A stretch of 64,000 nucleotides of DNA from Alitiscatomonas aceti. Lineage in GTDB: Bacteria; Bacillota; Clostridia; Lachnospirales; Lachnospiraceae. The translations under genes and the position numbers were made by a program. Below, piece after piece: positions 37,271-46,024 of the stretch. The stretch's first letter is position 1. The number at the start of each line of letters is the position of its first letter. The stretch spans positions 72,378-136,377 of the forward strand of contig NZ_JAOQJF010000008.1 of NCBI RefSeq assembly GCF_025567195.1, given 5' to 3'. Below the pieces are notes generated by a model. That model made no database searches and was not told the DNA's origin. It was given only the letters and a program-made list of their open reading frames with translations.

Positions 37271-38173
37271 ATGAAGATTTCCTCCTTCCTCCCCCTGGCC
37301 GTCTTTGGCTTAAAGACGATCCTCTTTAAAAAAAGCGATCCCATTCTTGGCACCATCATCGTGACGGACCGGTGCAACCTGCACTGTAAGCACTGCTCCG
37401 TCAACAATATCACCTCCGTCCTCTATCCATATGCCCAGATCCGCCGGGAGATGGAACAGCTTTACTCCATGGGGATCCGCATCCTCTTTTTCTGCGGAGG
37501 GGAGACCTTTTTATGGAGGGACGGGGACATCACCCTCCGGGACCTGGTGATCGAGGCGAAGCGCATGGGCTTTCTCATCGTCAACGTGGTCACCAACGGA
37601 ACCTTTCCCCTGGACCTCCCGGAGGCCGATCTGATCCTTCTGAGCCTGGACGGGGACCGGGAGCGTCACAACGCCGTCCGGGGAGACACCTATGACCTCA
37701 TCATGGAAAACATCAAAAACGCTTCCTCTGACAACATCTGCTTTTACATGGCCATCAACCAGATCAATAAGGACGCCGTCCGCCATGTGTGCCGGACCGC
37801 CAGGGATACAAAAAATGTGCGGGCCGTTTCCTTTAATTTCCATACTCCCTATCCCGACACCAGGGAGCTGGCCCTGTCCCGGGAGGAAAAGGCCTCCTGC
37901 TGCCGCGTCATCGAGGAAATGATGGAGGAGGGCGTCCCGGTCTTCAACTTAAAAAGCGCCTTTCCCTATCTGATCGACGGAAGCTTTCCCACTCCCTGCC
38001 GCCAGTGCGTGGTCATGGAAAACGGGACTCTTTCCACCTGCGGCCGCTGCATCTCTGTCCCGGACCTGTGCAGCCAGTGCGGCTATTTCTTTGTGGCAGA
38101 ATACACCCGGATCTTCCAAGGAAAGCCCCGGATCGTCCTGGATATGCTGAAAACGTATCTGAAATATATTTAG
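37271..38173 (+). CDS. Radical SAM protein with C-terminal Cys cluster
   Basis: The 300-residue enzyme has the radical SAM motif Cys35-x3-Cys39-x2-Cys42 (TDRCNLHCKHCS) and the GGE motif FFCGGETFLW near residue 77. A Cys-rich C-terminal part (CRQC, CGRC and CSQC pairs between about 243 and 272) looks like a SPASM-like auxiliary Fe-S site, though it is short. I chose ATG 37271 (MKISSFLPLAVFG) over 37163 because the extension lacks family character and AAAGG precedes 37271. The first 20 residues are hydrophobic and may contact membrane. The next radical SAM gene starts 13 bases later. Product unknown. Confidence 0.82.
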   Translation: MKISSFLPLAVFGLKTILFKKSDPILGTIIVTDRCNLHCKHCSVNNITSVLYPYAQIRREMEQLYSMGIRILFFCGGETFLWRDGDITLRDLVIEAKRMGFLIVNVVTNGTFPLDLPEADLILLSLDGDRERHNAVRGDTYDLIMENIKNASSDNICFYMAINQINKDAVRHVCRTARDTKNVRAVSFNFHTPYPDTRELALSREEKASCCRVIEEMMEEGVPVFNLKSAFPYLIDGSFPTPCRQCVVMENGTLSTCGRCISVPDLCSQCGYFFVAEYTRIFQGKPRIVLDMLKTYLKYI

Positions 38174-38186
38174 GAGCTGCATACAT

Positions 38187-39434
38187 ATGATCACAGAGCT
38201 GACACGGATGTGGCTGACCCGTTCCACAAAGCCCTTCCTTTTTAAAAACGAATACGATCAGGAGCTGCCCTTTTCTGACTGTGACGGCCTGGGGCTGTAC
38301 GTCCATATCCCCTTCTGCCGGAGCATCTGCAGCTTCTGTCCCTACTGCAAGACCCTCTACACCGAGGAGGCATGCAGTCAGTACATCGACGCACTGATCC
38401 GGGAGATCCATCTGGCGGGAAGCCAGGCTCCCGGAAAAAAGGCCGTCACCAACCTGTACTTCGGCGGCGGCACTCCGGCCCTGGCGGCGGACCGCATAAA
38501 GGAGATCATCGACGCCATCCAGGAGCATTTTATCATTACCCAGGGCATCGGGATCGAACTCCATCCGGAAAATGTAACGCCCCGTACCCTCCATATCTTA
38601 AAAGAGGCCGGGATCACAAAGCTCAGCATCGGGATCCAGTCCTTCCAGAAAAAATTCCAGAAGCTCCTGGGCCGGACCGGCGCGGACATGGTCCCTCTAA
38701 AAGCCGCCCTCTCCCAGGTCCCCTTTGAAACGGTGTCCATGGATTTCATCTTTGCCCTTCCATCCCAGACCTTTGGGGATCTGAAGGCCGACGTGGATGC
38801 TGCCTTTGAAGCCGGGGCCAACCATGTGGCCCTTTATCCGTTCATTGATTTCACCTTCACCGACAGCGTCCTTCCGTCCATGGGAAAAAAGGAAAAGCGG
38901 CAGCTTCTGGACCAGATCACCCGGTACTGCCTGGAGACCGGCTGTACCAGAAGCTCCATCTGGACCTTTGCCAGAGAGAAGCATGCTTCCTACTCCTCCA
39001 TGACCAGGGATAACTTCTTAGGGTTCGGCTGCTCTGCCGCCACGCTCTTAAGGGACCAGTTTAAGATCAACACCTTTTCTGTGGAGGAGTATATCCGGCG
39101 CATAGACCAGAAAAAACTGCCCACAGCCCTGACCCTCCGGTTTACGCCCCGACAGCGGATGATCTACTACCTGTTCTGGACCGCTTACAGCACCCGCGTG
39201 GATCCCCGGGACTTTGAAGCCTTTTTCGGCGTTCCCTTAAAGAAAATGTACGGACTGGAGCTGCGCCTTGCAAAGCTGCTGGGATTTGCCGAAGAAAAGG
39301 ACGGAGTCTACTCCATGACCCTGAAGGGGGCCTTTTATTACCATTACTATGAAAACTTTTACACCCTCTCCTATATTGACCGGATGTGGGGGCTTTTAAG
39401 GAAGGAAGCATTTCCGGAGCAGATGGAATTGTAG
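38187..39434 (+). CDS. HemN/HemW-like radical SAM protein
   Basis: The 415-residue enzyme resembles the coproporphyrinogen III dehydrogenase family: YVHIPFCRSICSFCPYC gives Cys44-x3-Cys48-x2-Cys51 plus Cys54, and NLYFGGGTPALA near residue 92 and LSIGIQSFQ near 152 match HemN-type blocks. Unlike HemN, no other heme gene is near. HemN-like proteins also include heme chaperones, methyltransferases and cyclases, so the reaction is open. It is in one operon with the preceding radical SAM gene (13-base gap), and the two may act on one substrate. GAGC precedes ATG 38187; a convergent terminator follows. Confidence 0.85.
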   Translation: MITELTRMWLTRSTKPFLFKNEYDQELPFSDCDGLGLYVHIPFCRSICSFCPYCKTLYTEEACSQYIDALIREIHLAGSQAPGKKAVTNLYFGGGTPALAADRIKEIIDAIQEHFIITQGIGIELHPENVTPRTLHILKEAGITKLSIGIQSFQKKFQKLLGRTGADMVPLKAALSQVPFETVSMDFIFALPSQTFGDLKADVDAAFEAGANHVALYPFIDFTFTDSVLPSMGKKEKRQLLDQITRYCLETGCTRSSIWTFAREKHASYSSMTRDNFLGFGCSAATLLRDQFKINTFSVEEYIRRIDQKKLPTALTLRFTPRQRMIYYLFWTAYSTRVDPRDFEAFFGVPLKKMYGLELRLAKLLGFAEEKDGVYSMTLKGAFYYHYYENFYTLSYIDRMWGLLRKEAFPEQMEL

Positions 39435-39442
39435 ATGTGAAA

Positions 39443-39488
39443 AGGGGCGCTGCCCGGTCATCCATACAGATGATCCAGCAGCGCCCCT
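39443..39488 (-). terminator. Convergent terminator between radical SAM pair and M20 amidohydrolase
   Basis: AGGGGCGCTGC and GCAGCGCCCCT form an 11-bp perfect stem with an inner GGATCATC/GGTCATC-type extension. On the minus strand it is followed by TTTTC, so it mainly serves the leftward gene. Confidence 0.8.
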
Positions 39489-39514
39489 CCGGCGTCCGTG
39501 ATATAGTCCGCGTT

Positions 39515-40960
39515 TTATTTTGTCATTCCGATGGCCCTGGGCCTGCATCCGTCCGGGATCGGGCAGTGATAGGTATCGCCCTCCAGCGTCTCCTCCATCT
39601 CAGCCCATGCCTCTTTGATGATCTCCGGGTCCTCGATCAGATCCACAGCGGCTCCCGCCATAGCCTTGGCCGCGTAGATCAGTCCCTTATGGGCCAGGCC
39701 GCTCTTGCCCTGGGAGACCACCTGCCAGGAATGGCCCGGCGTTCCTGCCGCCCATGTGGCCACATATGCCTGGGCGGTTGGGCAGTTCCAGCTCACATCG
39801 CCCACGTCGGTGGAGCCAAAGGACATGATCCCCACCGGATCAAAGGGTGCCACGAACCGGTACATGGCCTCGCCTCTGTGGGCCAGCACCTCTTTTTTCG
39901 TCTCCTTATCGCAGGTCTTCGCCACCTTTTCAATGGACTCATAGCAGCTTTCTCCCACGCTGTCGTGGATGGCCTGGGCCAGCTCCATTTCTTCCTTTGT
40001 ATACTCCGGCGCGCCAAGCTCCGTGAGGTTTTCCCACAGCTTCTTTGCGATCACCTTGTTGCTCACCAGGTTGGAGCAGCCCTTCACAAAATCGATCTCC
40101 ACCCGGGTCTCTGTCATATGGGCCGCGCCTTCCGCGATCTTATTGACACGGCGGTAGATCTCCTCCACCTGTTTATTCTTCGGCGCACGGATCAGATAAA
40201 GCACCTCTGCATAGGGCTGCACCACATTGGGAGAATAGCCGCCGGTGTTTGTGATGGCGTAATGGATCCTGGCCTCGGGGACCACATGCTCCCGGAGGAA
40301 CTGAACGCCCATGTTCATTAACTCCAGAGCATCCAGGGCGCTCCTTCCCAGATGGGGGGCTCCGCCTGCATGGGCGCTGGTGCCATAGAATTTATAGGCC
40401 ACCTGGTAGTTTGCCAGGGAGCTTCCTGTATCGGCCCGGGTCAGATCGCCGGGATGCCAGGTAATGGCCGCGTCAAGGCCGGAAAACGCGCCGCCCTTGG
40501 CCATAAACGCCTTGCCGGAGCCGCCTTCCTCGCCGGGACAGCCAAAATAGACCACTGTACCGGATTTTTTTGTCTCCTCCAGATATCTCTTAAGCCCTAA
40601 GGCCGCAGACAGAGAAGCCGCACCCAGCATGTTGTGGCCGCAGCCATGGCCCGGAGCGCCTGCATGGAGCTGCTTCTTTTCCGTGGCCCCTGCTTCCTGG
40701 TCCAGACCCGATAATGCATCAAACTCCCCCAGGAAGCCGATCACCGGTTTCCCGGAACCGAAGGTGCCCTTAAAGGCTGTTTCCACGCCTGCCAGTCCCT
40801 CTTCCACCTGAAAACCTTCTTTTCTCAGCAGCTCACAGAGGACTTTCATGGACTGATGCTCTGTAAAAGCAGTCTCTGCGCATCCCCAGATCTGGTCGCT
40901 GGCCTCCAGGATCTCCGCCGATTTTTTGTCAATTTCCTCCCATACTGTCTGTTTTCCCAT
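39515..40960 (-). CDS. M20-family amidohydrolase, AbgB-like
   Basis: The 481-residue metallo-hydrolase resembles p-aminobenzoyl-glutamate hydrolase subunit B (AbgB) and related amidohydrolases that cleave N-acyl amino acids. Conserved blocks are IGFLGEFDALSGL, the metal-binding GAPGHGCGHNMLGAASLSAA near residue 105-120, VVYFGCPGEEGGSGKAFMAKGGAFSGLDAAITWHPGD and the dimer-domain FYGTSAHAGGAPHLGRSALDA. The C-terminal PGHSWQVVSQGKSGLAHKG is typical of AbgB. No AbgA or AbgT partner is present, so the substrate is uncertain. It has its own promoter at 41013-41041. Confidence 0.88.
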   Translation of the reverse strand: MGKQTVWEEIDKKSAEILEASDQIWGCAETAFTEHQSMKVLCELLRKEGFQVEEGLAGVETAFKGTFGSGKPVIGFLGEFDALSGLDQEAGATEKKQLHAGAPGHGCGHNMLGAASLSAALGLKRYLEETKKSGTVVYFGCPGEEGGSGKAFMAKGGAFSGLDAAITWHPGDLTRADTGSSLANYQVAYKFYGTSAHAGGAPHLGRSALDALELMNMGVQFLREHVVPEARIHYAITNTGGYSPNVVQPYAEVLYLIRAPKNKQVEEIYRRVNKIAEGAAHMTETRVEIDFVKGCSNLVSNKVIAKKLWENLTELGAPEYTKEEMELAQAIHDSVGESCYESIEKVAKTCDKETKKEVLAHRGEAMYRFVAPFDPVGIMSFGSTDVGDVSWNCPTAQAYVATWAAGTPGHSWQVVSQGKSGLAHKGLIYAAKAMAGAAVDLIEDPEIIKEAWAEMEETLEGDTYHCPIPDGCRPRAIGMTK

Positions 40961-41012
40961 AGTCGTGTCACCTTTCCTTGAAAAATTCGCACCATTTGTT
41001 CTGAATATCTAT

Positions 41013-41041
41013 ATTTTACCATTATTTGCAAATACCGTCAA
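41013..41041 (-). promoter_or_regulatory. Promoter of the M20 amidohydrolase gene
   Basis: TTGACG (41036-41041) and TAAAAT (41013-41018) are 17 bases apart. The spacer holds the palindrome ATTTGCAAAT. Confidence 0.68.
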
Positions 41042-41128
41042 TTCTTTTCGGACTTTAAGACCGCAAAAAAGCCGCAAAAAAAGCCCCTGGGGCAGGAGGC
41101 GGAGGGCTGCCGGAGACGGAAAATCTCC

Positions 41129-41157
41129 TTGCACTTTTATGTAAGGAATGCTATACT
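41129..41157 (+). promoter_or_regulatory. Promoter of the membrane protein gene at 41214
   Basis: TTGCAC (41129-41134) and TATACT (41152-41157) are 17 bases apart, 57 bases before the start codon. Confidence 0.72.
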
Positions 41158-41213
41158 TATACAAGCAATGCCCTGCAAAGAGGGCGAACGTGAAGACAAC
41201 TGGAGGTATACCC

Positions 41214-41684
41214 ATGAACTGGAGCATCGTAATGAACGTCCTTTTCGTAGTCCTCATCATTGCAGCCATCGTGCTCGGTGTTCTGTACTACTTTGGACGA
41301 AAGCTGGAGAAACGTCAGGTTGAGGCCCAGGCCACCATCGACGCCGCCAAGCAGGTGGTAACGCTTATGGCCATTGACAAAAAGAAACTGAAGCTGAAGG
41401 AAGCCGGACTTCCGGCCATCGTTTATGAGCAGACGCCCTGGTACGCCAAGCGCGCCAAGATCCCGGTGGTAAAAGCCAAGATCGGTCCCAGGATCATGAC
41501 CATGATCGCCGATGAAAAGGTATTTTTACAGCTTCCCTTAAAGACTGAAGCCAAGGTCGTGATCAGCGGTATGTACATAACAGAGATCAAAAGCGTCCGC
41601 GGCGGGATCCCGCCTCTGCCGGAGAAGAAGAAATTCTTAGACCGATTCAGAAAGAAAAAGGACGATCAGAAAAAGAACGCATAA
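41214..41684 (+). CDS. Single-pass membrane protein of unknown function
   Basis: I do not recognise a named family. The 156-residue product starts with a transmembrane helix (residues 4-27, SIVMNVLFVVLIIAAIVLGVLYYFG). A short coiled coil (KLEKRQVEAQATIDAAKQVVTLMAIDKKKLKLKEAGLP) and a compact beta-rich region (IPVVKAKIGPRIMTMIADEKVFLQLPLKTEAKVVISGMYITEIK) follow, then a very basic tail. The positive-inside rule suggests the C-terminal bulk is cytoplasmic. ATG 41214 has GGAGG seven bases upstream, so the longer frame from 41148 is rejected. It is monocistronic with its own promoter and terminator. Confidence 0.82.
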   Translation: MNWSIVMNVLFVVLIIAAIVLGVLYYFGRKLEKRQVEAQATIDAAKQVVTLMAIDKKKLKLKEAGLPAIVYEQTPWYAKRAKIPVVKAKIGPRIMTMIADEKVFLQLPLKTEAKVVISGMYITEIKSVRGGIPPLPEKKKFLDRFRKKKDDQKKNA

Positions 41685-41692
41685 TAAAAGTC

Positions 41693-41733
41693 AGCGCATC
41701 ATCCGGAGGAGGTCTCCAGGTGATGCGCTTTTT
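41693..41733 (+). terminator. Terminator after the membrane protein gene
   Basis: AGCGCATCA and TGATGCGCT arms with an inner CGGAG/CTCC stem are followed by TTTTTATTTT. Confidence 0.88.
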
Positions 41734-41765
41734 ATTTTCGCGGGCAGCGGGCCAGGGCCTGGCCC

Positions 41766-43046
41766 TTACGCCCGGCCCTTTTCCTGCAGGATATCCACGA
41801 TGGTCTTCTCTGTTCCCGTCATGCCCGGCGAGGCGATCTCACCCATATGGCGCATGGTCTCCTCCGGCGTACTGCCGTTGATGCCATGGATATCGTCGAT
41901 GAAGATCCCGTTCATTCCCAGCTCTGCGGACTGGAATGCCGCGTCCACAGCCACAACGCCCTTCATGGTACAGCCCTTATTCCCGCCGTGGCAGATCATT
42001 CCGGTGATGCTGCTGGCCATGTTGTTGATGGTCTTTGCCATCATCTGATCGTCGCCGCCCCACAGATATACCAGGGCGCAGGCCATTCCCGTTCCGGCCG
42101 CGATCCCGCAGCCGCAGAAGGCCGATAATTTGCCGGAATATTCCTTAATATACATACAGATCAGATAACTAAGCGCCGTGGCCCGGTACAATGCCTCATC
42201 CTCCAGCCCCCGGATCTTACATACGCCGTAAAGGGGCATGGTGGCGATGATCCCGTGGGCTCCGGAGCCGGTGATGCTCATGGCCGGCCGGTCCAGTCCG
42301 ATGACACGGGCCTCGATGGCGGCATTGCAGAGAAGGGATGCCGTTTTCTGCTCATCGGAGGAAAGGATCTGTCCGCCGTTCTTTTTCAGGAGATGGCGGG
42401 CATAGGTGGTCCTTTCGTTTTTTAATCCCTCTTCAAACAGAGCGTAGTTCATGTCATAAGCGGCCTTTATGAAAGAGATCTCTTCTGCCGGGACCGTTTT
42501 CGCATATTCATAGATCTGCCTCAGGGTATAATTATGGATCAGAGGCGTTTCCTCTGCGGCCTCTGCCGCCTGGGGCTCCTCCCGGTCCAGGATGGTTTTT
42601 CCGTTTGCTTCGATCCGTACCACATTGGTATGGGAGTCCCGGATCCGCACCATGGCTTCGCCGTCTGCGGTCTTTACCTGGGCCTCAATGAAGATCCGGC
42701 TGGTGATCCCGCTCATTTCCACATGGATCCTTCCGGCCTTCACCAGGGCCTCTGCCGCCGCATTGTCCTCTTCTGTCACATCGGCCAGGCTCTCCAGCTC
42801 CTTTTCCGGTCTCCCGGCCACGGCTCCCAGGGCAGCCGCATATTCGTTTCCGAAAAACAGGCTGTTGGGGATCCCGCAGGTGTAGGCATTTTTATACATG
42901 CCGCTGTTTAATAAGAGCCGCACCTCCTTAAGCTCTCCCGTAAGATAGGATCTGGCTTTGGAGACTGCGTATGCAATGGCCCCCGGCTCTGTAACTCCCA
43001 GGGCCGGACGCATATCGTCTTTGATCAGTTTTGTAAGTTCATGCAT
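41766..43046 (-). CDS. cyuA: L-cysteine desulfidase / CyuA (YhaM) family
   Basis: CyuA-type enzymes split L-cysteine to pyruvate, ammonia and sulfide with an oxygen-sensitive Fe-S cluster, similar to the alpha fold of serine dehydratase. The 426-residue protein shows DMRPALGVTEPGAIAYAVSKAR at the N terminus and Cys residues in GCGIAAGTGMACALVYLWGG and GMICHGGNKGCTMKGVVAVDAAFQSA near residues 320-390, which match the cluster region. GGAGG precedes ATG 43046; the longer frame to 43136 overlaps malY and is rejected. It follows the C-S lyase gene by 13 bases. Confidence 0.9.
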   Translation of the reverse strand: MHELTKLIKDDMRPALGVTEPGAIAYAVSKARSYLTGELKEVRLLLNSGMYKNAYTCGIPNSLFFGNEYAAALGAVAGRPEKELESLADVTEEDNAAAEALVKAGRIHVEMSGITSRIFIEAQVKTADGEAMVRIRDSHTNVVRIEANGKTILDREEPQAAEAAEETPLIHNYTLRQIYEYAKTVPAEEISFIKAAYDMNYALFEEGLKNERTTYARHLLKKNGGQILSSDEQKTASLLCNAAIEARVIGLDRPAMSITGSGAHGIIATMPLYGVCKIRGLEDEALYRATALSYLICMYIKEYSGKLSAFCGCGIAAGTGMACALVYLWGGDDQMMAKTINNMASSITGMICHGGNKGCTMKGVVAVDAAFQSAELGMNGIFIDDIHGINGSTPEETMRHMGEIASPGMTGTEKTIVDILQEKGRA

Positions 43047-43059
43047 GATGTTTCCTCCC

Positions 43060-44241
43060 TTAATGAGCCAGCTCATTGACGGCCCGTTCCAGCTGCCCCA
43101 GAGCCTTTTCCAGAGTGGCCCTTGGACACGCTGCATTTAACCGCATAAATCCGCTCAGGGCCCTTGTGAAATCAGAGCCCGGATTCAGTCCCAGACCGGC
43201 CTTTCTGATCATAAACTCCTTAAGCTCCTGGTCTGTCATATTGAGCTTCCGGCAGTCCAGCCACACCAGGTAGGTGGCGTCGGGGATATTGGCCCGGATC
43301 AGCGGGATCCTTGTGTCAAAATATTCCTTAATATAATCCAGATTTCCAGATATGTATTCCAGAAGCTGCTCCAGCCACTCCTCGCCCTCATTTAAGGCCG
43401 CTTCCATGGCCACGGAGCTGAAGGCATTGTTCCGGTGGATGTCCATGCCGCCCCAGTAGAAATCAAACTTCTTCTTCATTTCCAGACACGGGAACACTGT
43501 GGTGGACGCCTGGAGGCCGGCCAGGTTAAAGGTCTTTGTGACAGAGATACAGGTGATCACCTTTTTATCTGCTCCCGGTGCGGCAAGGACCGCCGGCGTA
43601 TGCTTTTTCCCATGGAAGATCAGGTCGGAATGGATCTCGTCGGAAACCACCAGCACGTCGTTTTCAAAGCAGATCGTAAGCATCCTTTCCAGTTCTTCCT
43701 TCGTCCATACCCGTCCCAGGGGATTATGTGGGTTGCAGAGGATGAAAAGCTTCACCTCCGGGTCCTTTGCCTGTCTTTCAAAGTCTTCAAAGTCCACTTC
43801 CCATACGCCGTCCCGCTCCAGGAAGTTATTCTGCACCAGGGTCCTTCCGGTATTTTCTGTGATATCGAAAAATTCCGGGTACACTGGCGGCTGGATCAGG
43901 ACCTTTTCTCCCTTTTGGGTAAACAGCTTGATGATCCCCGCCAGGGCCGGGACCACTCCCAGGCTCCAGCTGCAGAGGGATGGATCAAACTTCCATCCGT
44001 TTCTTCTCTCCTGCCAGTCTGCATACGCCTTAAAATAGCTGTCCGGCCGGGAGGTATAACCCCAGATCCCTTCCTCCGCTTTCTTTTTGCAGGCGTCGAT
44101 GATGGGCTGGGCCGTCTTAAAATCCATATCTGCGATCCATAAGGGGATCACATCGTCTGTACCAAAATTTTTTACGCGCTCATCGTATTTGGCGGAGCGG
44201 TTCTGGCTTCTGTCCACGGGCTCGTCAAAATTATATTTCAT
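43060..44241 (-). CDS. MalY/PatB-family cystathionine beta-lyase (PLP C-S lyase)
   Basis: The 393-residue aminotransferase-fold enzyme cleaves the C-S bond of cystathionine or cysteine. MalY/PatB features are KYDERVKNFGTDDVIPLWIADMDF, GYTSRPDSYF, FILCNPHNPLGRVWT, VVSDEIHSDLIFHGKKHTP and the PLP Lys in SVTKTFNLAGLQ near residue 233. ATG 44241 or 44253 could be the start; AAAGGA touches the latter, so I prefer 44241. It leads an operon with cyuA and together they suggest cysteine breakdown with release of sulfide. The IS element begins roughly 100 bases upstream. Confidence 0.93.
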   Translation of the reverse strand: MKYNFDEPVDRSQNRSAKYDERVKNFGTDDVIPLWIADMDFKTAQPIIDACKKKAEEGIWGYTSRPDSYFKAYADWQERRNGWKFDPSLCSWSLGVVPALAGIIKLFTQKGEKVLIQPPVYPEFFDITENTGRTLVQNNFLERDGVWEVDFEDFERQAKDPEVKLFILCNPHNPLGRVWTKEELERMLTICFENDVLVVSDEIHSDLIFHGKKHTPAVLAAPGADKKVITCISVTKTFNLAGLQASTTVFPCLEMKKKFDFYWGGMDIHRNNAFSSVAMEAALNEGEEWLEQLLEYISGNLDYIKEYFDTRIPLIRANIPDATYLVWLDCRKLNMTDQELKEFMIRKAGLGLNPGSDFTRALSGFMRLNAACPRATLEKALGQLERAVNELAH

Positions 44242-44267
44242 TTTTATATCCATTCCTTTCGCTTCGC

Positions 44268-44303
44268 TCAGGCACAAAACGTTATGAAAATGTTTTCCTG
44301 AGC
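44268..44303 (-). other. Hairpin in the malY leader
   Basis: CTCAGG and CCTGAG with inner AAAAC/GTTTT pairs form an imperfect stem just before the malY ribosome site. It could be a regulatory RNA structure; no known riboswitch is recognised. Confidence 0.4.
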
Positions 44304-44347
44304 TTATTTTTTCTTTATAATTCTTCTTATAGGGAACTCGGTATACT

Positions 44348-44557
44348 ACAAATCACGGGGAGGTGAGTGGGCTGTCCGGCTTGCCGGATGACCGTATCGT
44401 TATATGTGTAGTCCGCCTTTTCAAGCACAAATAAGTGTGATTTCAAGCACGTAATCTTATCTTTGTATAAACAATCTCGTTTATGGCTTAGGCGTTCAGT
44501 CAATGCCGTCTCTCCCTATAATCTTTATTAAACCTCTCGGTTCTGAAAGGAGTCCCT
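44348..44557 (+). ncRNA. Possible guide (bridge/seek) RNA region in the IS110 left flank
   Basis: This 210-base noncoding stretch between the -10-like TATACT and the transposase contains a CCGGC-TT-GCCGG hairpin (44376-44387) and other short stems. IS110-group elements are known to encode a structured guide RNA of roughly 150-200 bases beside the transposase, on the 5' side for IS110 proper and the 3' side for IS1111. No covariance model was run, so this is a positional candidate only. Confidence 0.4.
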
Positions 44558-45805
44558 ATGGCTTTAAAAATCGTGTACAAAATCTGCTGTGGCATTGATG
44601 TCCACAAGACTTTTGTAGTTGCCTGTATCGCTTCTACGAACGATAAAGGCGTCACTTCTTACGAGAGCCATCGGTTTTCGACCTACACGAGCGGTCTGAA
44701 AACTTTGCTACAATGGCTACTCGACCGGGATTGCAAGGATGTCTGTATGGAATCCACCGGTAAATACTGGATCCCCGTTTATAACATCTTGGAATCGGAT
44801 TGTTCGATTGTCCTTGCTCATCCCAAATATGTTAAGGCTATCCGTGGAAAGAAAACTGACAAGAAAGATGCCAAATGGATTGCTGACCTGTTTAAGCATG
44901 ATCTTGTTGCCGGAAGCTTTATGCCACCTGCTGACATTCGCCAGCTTCGTGACCTTATGCGCTACCGTTTCAAACTGACCTGCTTCAAATCAAGCGAAAA
45001 GAATCGTTTGCAGAACTGTCTCACGGTTTCCAATATCCAGTTGGGAAACGTTGTCTCGGACACCTTCGGCAAATCTGCTCAGGCGATACTGGATAAGATT
45101 TTGGAAAATCCCGCAGATACTTCCTTTGACCTTGAACCTCTTGTTTTCAAAAGTTTGAAGAAGAAACTTCCTGAACTCCGTGACGCCATTGACGGTTATA
45201 TCACTCCGGAACAGGCTGGCAAACTCAAGGTGATCAAAGCTCACTATGAAAACCTTGAATCCCGGAAAGCAGAGCTTGAAGAACTCATTCTTGCGCTCGC
45301 CGCTCCCTATCAGCAGGAACTTACCATTCTTCAAACTGCTCCTGGTATCAGCAGTCCTTTCACTGCCATCGGAATCATTTCCGAAATCGGTACCAATATG
45401 GAGGCTTTTCCTTCGGCGAAACACTTATGCTCATGGGCTGGTCTTACCCCAACCAACAATGAAAGTGCAGGGAAGAAAAAATCTGTCCGGGTTTCCAAGG
45501 CCGGATGCTATATCAAACCGCTTTTAGTACAGTGCGCAAACGCTGTCGTAAAAAGCACTAAGCATCCTGAAATGCGTAACCGTTATCTCCGTCTCAAAAA
45601 GCGTCGCGGTCACAAGAAAGCAATCATTGCAATAGCAAGAATGCTTCTTACCGCATTATACCACATGTTGAAGAACGGGGAAAACTATAATGCAGAACTT
45701 TATCAGAAATCCGATTTACTTCCAGTTGATCGTGAGATTACCGTAGAGCAGGCACTCATGATCGCCAGAAACCAAGGTTATAAGATCAAGTCAGCAACTG
45801 CATAA
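44558..45805 (+). CDS. IS110-family transposase (DEDD recombinase)
   Basis: The 415-residue protein has the N-terminal RuvC-like DEDD domain: Asp14 in CGIDVHKTFVVACIAS, Glu near 64 in VCMESTGKYWIPVY and the Asp pair near 104-108 in GKKTDKKDAKWIADL. A central coiled coil follows and the C-terminal Tnp20 domain carries LQTAPGISSPFTAIGIISEIG and the catalytic Ser region CSWAGLTPTNNESAGKKK near residue 297. The frame is intact, so the element may be active. GGAG precedes ATG 44558. Its codon use is more AT-rich than the neighbours, consistent with recent arrival. Confidence 0.95.
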   Translation: MALKIVYKICCGIDVHKTFVVACIASTNDKGVTSYESHRFSTYTSGLKTLLQWLLDRDCKDVCMESTGKYWIPVYNILESDCSIVLAHPKYVKAIRGKKTDKKDAKWIADLFKHDLVAGSFMPPADIRQLRDLMRYRFKLTCFKSSEKNRLQNCLTVSNIQLGNVVSDTFGKSAQAILDKILENPADTSFDLEPLVFKSLKKKLPELRDAIDGYITPEQAGKLKVIKAHYENLESRKAELEELILALAAPYQQELTILQTAPGISSPFTAIGIISEIGTNMEAFPSAKHLCSWAGLTPTNNESAGKKKSVRVSKAGCYIKPLLVQCANAVVKSTKHPEMRNRYLRLKKRRGHKKAIIAIARMLLTALYHMLKNGENYNAELYQKSDLLPVDREITVEQALMIARNQGYKIKSATA

Positions 45806-45945
45806 CCTTAACATACACAATATTCAATTTTTAAAGCAGCCACCGAAAGATGGCTTGTTTGTGATGCGCTTAAGGGAATGGATACCCTCTACTTCTCATT
45901 TTCAATCTTTACCTCTGCTTTCCCTGGATATTTTAAGGGCTGTTC

Positions 45946-45967
45946 CGGAGTCGCCTCCGTCTTTTTT
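45946..45967 (+). terminator. Terminator at the right side of the IS element
   Basis: CGGAG-TCGC-CTCCG is followed by TC and six Ts. Confidence 0.75.
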
Positions 45968-46024
45968 AACTTACAGTATAATATTACTCATAGTATAATT
46001 ATTTTTGTTAATTCTGTCAATATA

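Larger units (their letters stand above)
44340..45967 (+). mobile_element. IS110-family insertion sequence (ends approximate)
   Basis: The element holds one transposase gene with about 215 bases of noncoding DNA on its left and about 160 on its right. IS110 elements lack terminal inverted repeats and usually make no target duplication, so exact ends cannot be set from one copy. I placed the left limit at the -10-like TATACT (44342-44347) and the right limit at the terminator at 45946-45967. A GGGCTGTCCGG segment on the left (44369-44379) recurs as GGGCTGTTCCGG on the right (45937-45948). Confidence 0.7.
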
